Below are positions 1-6,169 of a stretch of 19,497 bases of DNA, piece after piece (position 1 is the first letter of the stretch; each line of letters begins with the position of its first letter). This DNA is from CAJQGY01 sp964523375 (GTDB lineage: Bacteria; Pseudomonadota; Gammaproteobacteria; Magnimaribacterales; D2472). Where the stretch lies: the NCBI GenBank assembly GCA_964523375.1, contig CAZFYG010000017.1, positions 1-19,497 of the forward strand, given 5' to 3'. The position numbers and the translations under genes were made by a program. Below the pieces are notes generated by a model. The model was not told the origin of the DNA and searched no databases. It saw nothing but the letters and a program-made list of their open reading frames with translations.

Positions 1-28
1 AACCTCTTTCAATAAGAACAAAAAACCT

Positions 29-34
29 TAAAAT
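29..34 (+). promoter_or_regulatory. Candidate -10 element of the ccm operon
   Basis: A TAAAAT hexamer ends exactly 6 nt before the ccmA ATG, and no Shine-Dalgarno-like sequence lies upstream of that ATG. If it is a real -10 box, transcription would start at or next to the start codon, giving a leaderless message. A poor -35 match (TTTCAA, positions 7-12) sits 16 nt upstream. In DNA this AT-rich such hexamers arise by chance, so this is only suggestive. Confidence 0.25.
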
Positions 35-40
35 TAGTTA

Positions 41-616
41 ATGGAGAGTTCATATCTAATAGAAGCAAACAATTTAGCTTATAAAATCAATGAAGTTAAG
101 CTATTTACAAATTTTTCATTTAGCCTTAAGGCCGGAGAGGCCCTTCATATTCAAGGCTCCAATGGCTCAGGAAAATCTACTTTAATAAGAATTTTATGCG
201 GCATAACTCCTCCTTCAAAAGGAAAAGTTTCTAAGAAAAATGGTTTGGCATTCTCATATTTAGGTCATAAAAATGCCCTTAAAACATATCTAAGTGTTAG
301 GGATAATATTTCTTTACTAGGTTTATCACAACATGAAAGTCTTAAGCCCTTTCTTTTATCATTAGACCTTTCAGAAAAACTAGATGTAATTGTTGCTAAT
401 TTATCGTTTGGACAACAAAAAAAAGTAGCTCTTCTTAGAATATTTCTAACTAGCACAGACCTAATATTGCTTGATGAGCCTTTTGTGGGTCTTGACTCAA
501 CCTCGCATGATCTGCTTTGTAAATTTCTAGAAAAAAAACTTAATACCGGAGCAGGCCTTGTATATACATCCCATATACCTAGTGGTATTAGCTCTAAAAA
601 TATTGTGCTAGATTGA
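41..616 (+). CDS. ccmA: Haem exporter ATPase CcmA (cytochrome c maturation ABC subunit)
   Basis: This is the ATP-binding subunit of the CcmABCD complex, which uses ATP hydrolysis at the inner face of the inner membrane to release haem-loaded CcmE during System I cytochrome c maturation. All ABC ATPase motifs are visible: Walker A GSNGSGKST (39-47), the family-typical YLGHKNALK segment (73-81), signature LSFGQ (121-125), Walker B LILLDEP (141-147) and the switch histidine H178. At 191 residues it is slightly shorter than the E. coli protein (about 205). It is the first gene of an unbroken ccm operon, and its TGA overlaps the ccmB ATG by one base. No in-frame ATG near the N-terminus competes with the one used. 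The identification is secure from the motifs together with the following ccmB-H. Confidence 0.96.
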   Translation: MESSYLIEANNLAYKINEVKLFTNFSFSLKAGEALHIQGSNGSGKSTLIRILCGITPPSKGKVSKKNGLAFSYLGHKNALKTYLSVRDNISLLGLSQHESLKPFLLSLDLSEKLDVIVANLSFGQQKKVALLRIFLTSTDLILLDEPFVGLDSTSHDLLCKFLEKKLNTGAGLVYTSHIPSGISSKNIVLD

Positions 617-1272
617 TGGAATTATTATTGATATTAAAAAATGAGGCTCTCAAGCTTGTTAAAAAAACAAGAGCCTGGTTAGGGCCAATCCTTATTTTTA
701 TTTTGATAATGGTAGCTTTTCCTCTTACAGTTGAATTAACTAGTAACAATCTCTCAGATGCATTCTATCCTGTCCTTTTTATATCCATTTTGCTTGTTAT
801 GATGCTTGCAACAGAAGATATTTTTCTTGAAGACTATGAAGATGGGACCCTTGAGCTATTTTTTATTTCAGAAAAATCATTGTCACAATGGGTTTTCTTA
901 AAAATATTTATGCATTGGCTATTTATCGGGGTTCCTATATCTTTGTTAGGAGCTTTCTTCAACATAGGTGCTAATAATGATTTAGCATCCTCGCTAATGC
1001 TTTTCCCTGCTTTATTAATAGCAACATATATTTTTTTAATATTATTTTGTTTTGGAAATTCTTTAAGTCTTACGAAGGGCTCTGTTCTTGGAACTCTTAT
1101 AACACTGCCTCTCACGCTGCCGATATTGGTTGTATTAGGTAAGCTTAATACCGCAATTATCTTTAATATTAGTTATTTTGAATTTTTGATTCTGCTTTTT
1201 GGTATCTTATCGATTATAATATTCGCATTTCCTGCAATTATTTCTAGAATAATAAAAACACATTTGGAGTAA
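616..1272 (+). CDS. ccmB: Haem exporter membrane subunit CcmB
   Basis: CcmB is the integral-membrane partner of CcmA in the CcmABCD complex. The 218-residue product is strongly hydrophobic with about six membrane segments (roughly 24-40, 52-66, 98-116, 128-148, 158-176 and 188-209). It carries the family's acidic loop after segment two (EDIFLEDYEDGTLE, 67-80) and the LPLTLPILVVLG stretch (164-175). The length matches the family (about 220). I chose the ATG at 616, which forms a TGATG overlap with the ccmA stop; a TTG at 613 is also in frame but would add only one residue. The stop directly abuts the ccmC start, so translational coupling is likely. Confidence 0.94.
   Translation: MELLLILKNEALKLVKKTRAWLGPILIFILIMVAFPLTVELTSNNLSDAFYPVLFISILLVMMLATEDIFLEDYEDGTLELFFISEKSLSQWVFLKIFMHWLFIGVPISLLGAFFNIGANNDLASSLMLFPALLIATYIFLILFCFGNSLSLTKGSVLGTLITLPLTLPILVVLGKLNTAIIFNISYFEFLILLFGILSIIIFAFPAIISRIIKTHLE
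1266..1269 (+). promoter_or_regulatory. Shine-Dalgarno GGAG before ccmC TTG
   Basis: GGAG lies inside the last codons of ccmB, 3 nt upstream of the TTG at 1273. The spacing is short, so this site supports the TTG start of ccmC but does not prove it. The alternative in-frame GTG at 1297 has only an AGAGA-like stretch 13 nt away. Confidence 0.4.
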
Positions 1273-2028
1273 TTGTTAAGAGAAATCTTAATTATTGTGA
1301 TAAAAAAGTTTATACATCAGTTTGCTTCTCCGAAGACTTATTTCTATCAAGTGAATAGGCTTTATCCGTGGCTTTTATATATATCACTATCTATTTATAT
1401 ATTTGCAATTATTTGGGGGCTATTTTTTACTCCAAAAGATTTTGTTCAGGGTCACTCATATAGGATTATATATTTTCATGTTCCTGCCTCCTTTATTGCA
1501 CAATCTCTTTATGCAGCCATGGCCATATCAAGTGCTGTATTTTTAATATGGAGAGTAAAGCTTGCAGCATATTTGGCTCGATCGATAGCTCCTGTTGGTG
1601 CAATGGTAACTTTTATAGCTTTGGCTTCAGGCTCTATATGGGGAATACCTACTTGGGGCACTTGGTGGGAATGGGATGCAAGAATCACATCTACGCTCAT
1701 ATTATTTATAATGTACTTAGGCTTGATCTCCCTTCATAATTCATTCAATAACTTTGACAAGGCTGACAAGCTTTTTTCTTACCTATCCATCATTGGTTTT
1801 GTTCAAATACCTATTATCAAAAAATCTGTTGATTGGTGGAGCTCTCTTCATCAACCTGCTTCTATCACCATTTCAGACAAACCGTCTATTGATCCTTCTA
1901 TGCTATATCCATTATTCATGGCTATGATTGGGTTTGCGGGCTTGGTGGCCTGTATTGTAATACTCTCATCTAAGGTTCAAATTTATATAAGAGAAAAGAA
2001 TAAAAATTGGGTAAAAGATTATGTCTAA
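1273..2028 (+). CDS. ccmC: Haem-handling membrane protein CcmC
   Basis: CcmC binds periplasmic haem through a tryptophan-rich loop and two axial histidines and passes it to CcmE. The sequence shows the WGTWWEWD motif (128-135) of the haem-handling protein family and six membrane segments. H69 (in YFHVP) and H193 (in SLHQ) correspond to E. coli H60 and H184, with the same 124-residue spacing. The gene begins immediately after the ccmB stop with TTG. An in-frame GTG at 1297 (residue 9) is a real alternative: it would give 243 residues, close to the E. coli length, and alignment to E. coli CcmC begins about there. The function does not depend on which start is right. The last 8 bases overlap ccmD. 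Confidence 0.95.
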   Translation: MLREILIIVIKKFIHQFASPKTYFYQVNRLYPWLLYISLSIYIFAIIWGLFFTPKDFVQGHSYRIIYFHVPASFIAQSLYAAMAISSAVFLIWRVKLAAYLARSIAPVGAMVTFIALASGSIWGIPTWGTWWEWDARITSTLILFIMYLGLISLHNSFNNFDKADKLFSYLSIIGFVQIPIIKKSVDWWSSLHQPASITISDKPSIDPSMLYPLFMAMIGFAGLVACIVILSSKVQIYIREKNKNWVKDYV

Positions 2029-2179
2029 ATTTGCTTTTAGTTCATTTTCAGATGCCATGAATATGGATGGTCATGGTATTTATGTATGGATAGTTTTTGC
2101 TTTATTTTTTATTGCTCTTTCAACATCATTTTTTATTTTTAATTTATTAATAAAAAAATATAAAAAAAGGATTAAATGA
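2021..2179 (+). CDS. ccmD: Haem exporter small subunit CcmD
   Basis: This small gene encodes 52 residues and fills the gap between ccmC and ccmE. CcmD is a single-span membrane protein that stabilises the CcmABC complex and is needed to release holo-CcmE. The product has the family hallmark near the N-terminus, MDGHGIYVW (15-23; compare the usual MGGHGxYVW). One hydrophobic segment follows (about 22-44), then a short basic tail rich in lysine (45-52). The ATG overlaps the end of ccmC by 8 bases and the TGA overlaps the ccmE ATG (ATGA), as expected for a coupled operon. Position, motif and topology agree, so the call is firm despite the size. Confidence 0.9.
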   Translation: MSKFAFSSFSDAMNMDGHGIYVWIVFALFFIALSTSFFIFNLLIKKYKKRIK

Positions 2180-2577
2180 AGAGTCATAGAAAAAAGAGGC
2201 TCATTAATGTTTTACTCCTGTCAGCACTTTCAGGTGCAGGTGTATTAATGGTTTTATATGCCTTAAACTCTAATCTTGATTACTTTTTTACCCCATCTGA
2301 GCTATTAACAGAAGAAATACCCAGCAACAGAAGAGTTAAAGTTGGTGGTATGGTGCAAAAGGGCTCGGTCAAGAGAGACAACTCGACTATTAATTTTACA
2401 ATTACAGATTATAACAAAACAGTAGACGTTTCTTATATCGGAATAGTTCCAGATCTTTTTAAAGAGGGCAGCGGTGTCGTTGTTTTAGGATATCTAAATA
2501 ATGGTGAGGTTGATGCTGAAAAGGTCTTAGCAAAGCATGATGAAAATTATATGCCTCCGGCATTGCAAGACAAATGA
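2176..2577 (+). CDS. ccmE: Haem chaperone CcmE
   Basis: CcmE is the periplasmic, membrane-anchored chaperone that binds haem covalently through a histidine and hands it to the CcmF/H ligase. The 133-residue product has one N-terminal anchor (about 11-30) followed by an OB-fold domain. The haem-attachment motif HDENYMPP (121-128) contains the covalent ligand H121 and axial tyrosine Y125, matching HDENYTPP of E. coli (H130). VKVGGMVQKGSV (54-65) is the typical first strand region. The C-terminal tail after the motif is very short (5 residues), whereas many relatives have a longer dispensable extension. ATGA overlaps link it to ccmD and ccmF. Confidence 0.96.
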   Translation: MKSHRKKRLINVLLLSALSGAGVLMVLYALNSNLDYFFTPSELLTEEIPSNRRVKVGGMVQKGSVKRDNSTINFTITDYNKTVDVSYIGIVPDLFKEGSGVVVLGYLNNGEVDAEKVLAKHDENYMPPALQDK

Positions 2578-4466
2578 TTGCTGACATATCACACTATTTA
2601 TCCATTCTATCGACTGCAATTTTTATGCTCACTTTTTCTTTAGTGCTTGTTTTAGATAGGTCTGCAGCCCATTCAACATTACTTATAAAGAGATCTTACT
2701 CTCATGCATTCTTCCTCTTTTTAATATCTTTCCTGCTTTATGTGTATTTAGCCTTAACAGATAATTTTTCGGTTAGCTATATTGCTCAGCACTCGAATTC
2801 GTTGCTTCCTAACTTCTACAAAGTTACCTCTATTTGGAGTGCTCATGAAGGCTCAATGTTTTTATGGATTGTTTTTTTAAGTTTATGGGGCTTTGTTTTT
2901 AACTTATATAACGATAACAATTTAAATGTTAAAAATCTAAGCATAGGCATTATTTCTATTATTATAGTTGGATTCCAGCTATTTCTCTTAGTTACCTCAA
3001 ACCCTTTCGAGATAGTGCTGCCTTTTGCTCCAGAAAATGGAGCTGATATCAATCCTGTTTTACAAGACCCAGCTCTCGCAATTCACCCGCCCACTTTATA
3101 TCTTGGTTACGTTGGTTTTGTTATTCCATTTGCATATAGTTTAGCCTTTTTGATAAATGGTAATAAATCATTGAATTGGGAAAAAAAAGTAAAGTCATGG
3201 TCGGTTATGGCATGGGTTTTTCTAACGATAGGTATTTCTTTGGGTTCTTGGTGGGCTTATTATGAGCTAGGCTGGGGCGGTTATTGGTTTTGGGATCCGG
3301 TAGAAAATGTAGCATTGATGCCATGGCTTGCTGCAACTGCCTTTATACATTCTTTGAGTGTGGCCTCGAAGTCAAATGTTCTTAGAATATGGAATTTACT
3401 TCTTTCAATAATTGTATTTTCTCTAAGTTTATTTGGCGCTTTTATAGTGAGATCAGGAATAATAGATAGCATTCATTCTTTTGCAAATGACCCACAAAGA
3501 GGAATGTATTTATTAGCCTTTATAGCAATAATACTATTTGTATCTTTAGGCTTGTTTATCTCAAGGTTTAGCATGTTTGATTCATCTAAAAACATTAAAT
3601 CTCTCTCTAAAGAATCTTTTATCTCTTTAAATAATATATTTTTTGGTGTCCTTATTTTTTCTACAATGATGGGAATTACATATCCGCTTATATATGAATT
3701 ACTTTATAGCCAAAAAATTAGTGTTGGAGCTCCTTTTTACAACGCTATCTATGCACCTATAACTATTCTGGCAACAGTTATGTTGGTAGTATCAATAGAT
3801 TCAAAGTGGGGGAGAACTATTGATATTAAGGGAAGCTTTAGCATGTTGTATGTTTCACTTGCCATCAGTTTAGTTGGCCTAGTCGTAATTGGTTATTTTA
3901 TAGGAGAAATGCCTTTTATCATCATGCTCTCTTTCTTTATGGGGCTAGTTATAATTTTTAGGTACTCAATACTAGTAATTAACAATTTTCTTCATAAAAA
4001 ATACACCAATATACCAAGCGTTCTTGCTCATACTGGACTCGGTTTGCTTATTTTATCAATATCGGCGAATTCAATATTAAGTAGTGAAAAAGTTTTCAAT
4101 ATGAAGCCTAATGAAACAAGATCGTTTCAAAATATAACAGTTCGGTTTAGTGAATTAGAGTTATTAAATAATTCAAATCATGATTCTATAAGAGCTACTT
4201 TCTCAATTAATTCAGAAGGTAAATCATTTTTTCTTTCGCCTGAAAAAAGAAAATATTTTGCTAGAGGGCAAATTACTTCTGAGACAGCAATAAAAATAAT
4301 GCCCTTTAAAGATATTTATTTAACTATAGGAGAGCAACTAGATAATGGCCAATGGGTTGTCAATGTTCAGCTTAATTATTTTATAAGATTTATATGGCTC
4401 TCAGCGGCAATGATGGCTTTATCAGGGTTAGTAATTATAAAAAATATAATTAGGACAAAGGCATGA
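2574..4466 (+). CDS. ccmF: Cytochrome c haem lyase subunit CcmF
   Basis: CcmF is the large integral-membrane core of the haem ligase that joins haem from holo-CcmE to apocytochrome c. The 630-residue product has about 14-15 membrane segments, the WGGYWFWDP tryptophan-rich motif (234-242) and the conserved HEGS (91-94) and AIHPPTLYLGY (169-179) elements. The four histidines expected for haem b and periplasmic haem ligation are at H171, H259, H301 and H486, essentially in register with E. coli H173, H261, H303 and H491. The C-terminal periplasmic domain (about 500-605) is followed by a last membrane helix. It overlaps ccmE and ccmG by 4 bases each. Confidence 0.97.
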   Translation: MIADISHYLSILSTAIFMLTFSLVLVLDRSAAHSTLLIKRSYSHAFFLFLISFLLYVYLALTDNFSVSYIAQHSNSLLPNFYKVTSIWSAHEGSMFLWIVFLSLWGFVFNLYNDNNLNVKNLSIGIISIIIVGFQLFLLVTSNPFEIVLPFAPENGADINPVLQDPALAIHPPTLYLGYVGFVIPFAYSLAFLINGNKSLNWEKKVKSWSVMAWVFLTIGISLGSWWAYYELGWGGYWFWDPVENVALMPWLAATAFIHSLSVASKSNVLRIWNLLLSIIVFSLSLFGAFIVRSGIIDSIHSFANDPQRGMYLLAFIAIILFVSLGLFISRFSMFDSSKNIKSLSKESFISLNNIFFGVLIFSTMMGITYPLIYELLYSQKISVGAPFYNAIYAPITILATVMLVVSIDSKWGRTIDIKGSFSMLYVSLAISLVGLVVIGYFIGEMPFIIMLSFFMGLVIIFRYSILVINNFLHKKYTNIPSVLAHTGLGLLILSISANSILSSEKVFNMKPNETRSFQNITVRFSELELLNNSNHDSIRATFSINSEGKSFFLSPEKRKYFARGQITSETAIKIMPFKDIYLTIGEQLDNGQWVVNVQLNYFIRFIWLSAAMMALSGLVIIKNIIRTKA

Positions 4467-4993
4467 AACTTCTTTTAAAAACCTCTATTCTTGTAATACC
4501 TTTTATAATCTTTTCTTTTTTTTATCTCTATCTTTCAAAAGACAATTCTTACCCAGGCGCAGACTATAAAAATTTTAACTTACCCAGCTTTGAACTTGAG
4601 AATCTTTATGATGAGAGTCTTATTTCTAATAATGCACTTAAAGGTACTTATTTAATTAATATATGGGCAAGTTGGTGTATTACATGCAGGATAGAGCATG
4701 GTTTTTTAACCCAACTTGATGACAGTAATATACGAATAGTTGGATTGAATTATAAAGATGACAGAGATGATGCCATTGAATGGCTTGTGAAATATGGCAA
4801 CCCTTATGAGACTGTCTTGCATGACTTTAAAGGGAGTCTTGCTTTAGATATGGGGGTTACTGGAGCTCCAGAGACATTTTTAGTTCGTGATCAAATGGTT
4901 ATTGCTCATTATAGGGGTGAGATAAATAAGATGATCTGGGGTGATGTCTTTATGCCATTAATCAAAGGGGAAGGTCTTGCAGATGCTAAATAG
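4463..4993 (+). CDS. ccmG: Thiol:disulfide oxidoreductase CcmG/DsbE
   Basis: CcmG is a membrane-tethered periplasmic thioredoxin-fold protein that reduces the CXXCH cysteines of apocytochrome c (directly or through CcmH) before haem attachment. The 176-residue product has one N-terminal anchor (about 7-24), then the redox site WASWCITCR (68-76; C72 and C75), and the CcmG fingerprint GVTGAPETF (131-139) with cis-proline P136. The second residue of the WCxxC is isoleucine, whereas the E. coli protein has WCPTC. The gene lies in its normal place between ccmF (4-base overlap) and ccmH (11-base overlap). Family assignment is secure. The effect of the active-site change on redox potential is unknown. 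Confidence 0.95.
   Translation: MKLLLKTSILVIPFIIFSFFYLYLSKDNSYPGADYKNFNLPSFELENLYDESLISNNALKGTYLINIWASWCITCRIEHGFLTQLDDSNIRIVGLNYKDDRDDAIEWLVKYGNPYETVLHDFKGSLALDMGVTGAPETFLVRDQMVIAHYRGEINKMIWGDVFMPLIKGEGLADAK
4967..4974 (+). promoter_or_regulatory. Shine-Dalgarno deciding the ccmH start
   Basis: The purine run GGGGAAGG inside the end of ccmG lies 8 nt before the ATG at 4983 but only 2 nt before the in-frame TTG at 4977. This spacing selects the ATG as the ccmH start. Confidence 0.55.
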
Positions 4994-5354
4994 ATTTTTA
5001 TTTTTGTTCTTTATATCTTTCTCTCTATTTGCCGAGCCCTACTATGAATTTAATAATAATGAGGATGAGAAAAGGTTTTTTAGCTTAATTAAAGAAATTA
5101 GGTGTCCGAAATGCACTAGTGGATCATTGGCTAGTTCGAATGCTCCAGTTTCTGAAGACTTAAAAAAAGTAATTGCAGAAATGATTGAAGATGGTCAGTC
5201 TGATGAAGATATTAAAAACTTCATTTCTGATAGGTTTGGAAAAGAAACTTTATACGATACTCCAAGAGAGCCCAACACTTATGCATTATGGTATTCACCA
5301 TTCGTTTTCCTTTTAATTTGTTTAGTATTTTTCTTTTTTAGAAAAAAATCATAA
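4983..5354 (+). CDS. ccmH: Cytochrome c maturation protein CcmH (CcmL/CycL type)
   Basis: CcmH is a periplasmic-facing thioreductant subunit of the haem ligase; it contacts apocytochrome c cysteines and works with CcmG and CcmF. The 123-residue product has a signal peptide (likely cleaved after FSLFA, residue 17), the redox motif RCPKC (40-44; C41 and C44) followed by SLASSNAP (48-55) as in the family, a helical domain, and one C-terminal membrane span (about 106-119) ending in RKKS. This is the short form, without the TPR domain that is fused in E. coli CcmH. That role would fall to the next gene. The stop codon shares one base with the next start (TAATG). Confidence 0.94.
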   Translation: MLNRFLFLFFISFSLFAEPYYEFNNNEDEKRFFSLIKEIRCPKCTSGSLASSNAPVSEDLKKVIAEMIEDGQSDEDIKNFISDRFGKETLYDTPREPNTYALWYSPFVFLLICLVFFFFRKKS

Positions 5355-6136
5355 TGGCTATATATGTATTTCTAACTATTTTTGGATTTTTGCCTTTTGG
5401 AGCATACCTCCTTGCACAAAAAACAAAAAATAAGGGCCTTGTTCTTGGTTTTTCATTTTTCTATCTTTTATCTTGCTTATTCATATTCACTGGAAGTTTT
5501 TATACTTCTAGCTCATATTCACTAAAAACAGTGAATCAGAAAATAATTCAAAAAATAGCCCTTGATATACCTATAGAAAAGAGCCTCTACCAAGAGCTAT
5601 TTCAATATCCCAATAATAAGCTCACAAAAAACTGGGTTCAATCCTATCTTTTAAATGCAATATCATTGAATCATTTTAATTCAGCAGAAAGTCTTATATC
5701 TATTGCTGAAGATATTTATAGCGAGCCAAGAGAAAAAGTTATTTTTTATTCTATGTATACACAGCTAAGAGATGCAAGATTCCCGCTCTTTTCTAGTGCG
5801 CGCTTAGATATATCATCAACTCTGCCGATAAATTGTGCTAACAAAAACTCTTCAAAGGTAAGGTTAGATATAGTCGATGGCCCAGGAGTTCCTATTGCAG
5901 AAGGCTCCTTTATTGATACCAACGAATATTCACTATCTAATAAGAATTCACTTATACCCGGTTTTGATATTGCTTCTGCACTTCTTAATAATGAATCTTT
6001 AGAAATTTTTATAGAGCTAAGCTGTTTAGATATTGGTGAAATTTATCAGTTTAATTCTCTGTTCATTTTTGATCCAAACTCACCAGTAAATACTTATAAA
6101 ATTAGCTCAAATGAATGGTCTAAGGCAGAACAATAG
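5354..6136 (+). CDS. Divergent CcmI-like protein
   Basis: By sequence alone I would not name this protein; position is the main guide. It follows ccmH, where ccmI sits in related operons. CcmI is an inner-membrane protein with two N-terminal helices and a periplasmic TPR domain that holds apocytochrome c for the ligase. The 260-residue product has two membrane segments (about 3-21 and 28-48). A helical stretch follows (about 55-145) but without clear TPR consensus. The C-terminal domain (about 165-245) contains GPGVPIAEGSF (176-186), resembling the PGxPLA strand of the CcmI C-terminal domain. It is much shorter than full CcmI (about 400). Either it is a reduced, fast-evolving CcmI or an unrelated membrane protein riding on the operon; I favour the first. 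Confidence 0.6.
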   Translation: MAIYVFLTIFGFLPFGAYLLAQKTKNKGLVLGFSFFYLLSCLFIFTGSFYTSSSYSLKTVNQKIIQKIALDIPIEKSLYQELFQYPNNKLTKNWVQSYLLNAISLNHFNSAESLISIAEDIYSEPREKVIFYSMYTQLRDARFPLFSSARLDISSTLPINCANKNSSKVRLDIVDGPGVPIAEGSFIDTNEYSLSNKNSLIPGFDIASALLNNESLEIFIELSCLDIGEIYQFNSLFIFDPNSPVNTYKISSNEWSKAEQ

Positions 6137-6147
6137 TTTAATATAAG

Positions 6148-6163
6148 TAGTTGTTAACAACTA
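6148..6163 (+). repeat. Perfect 16-bp palindrome upstream of smc
   Basis: TAGTTGTTAACAACTA is exactly self-complementary and sits 6 nt before the smc ATG, in the only spacer longer than 2 bp between ccmA and the end of the transglycosylase gene. It could be an operator for a dimeric regulator or an RNA hairpin (6-bp stem, TTAA loop) over the translation start. The downstream A-run is the wrong polarity for a plus-strand terminator. A TATAAG -10-like hexamer lies just upstream (6142-6147). The function is unproven. Confidence 0.35.
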
Positions 6164-6169
6164 AAAAAA

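Noticed and set aside
1..40. Upstream remnant of another gene at the left edge.
   Set aside because: The 40 bases before ccmA show no convincing coding frame or motif; too little sequence to judge.
834..1115. Minus-strand open frame of 93 codons opposite ccmB.
   Set aside because: It is fully antisense to an intact ccm gene, with no domain or ribosome site to support it.
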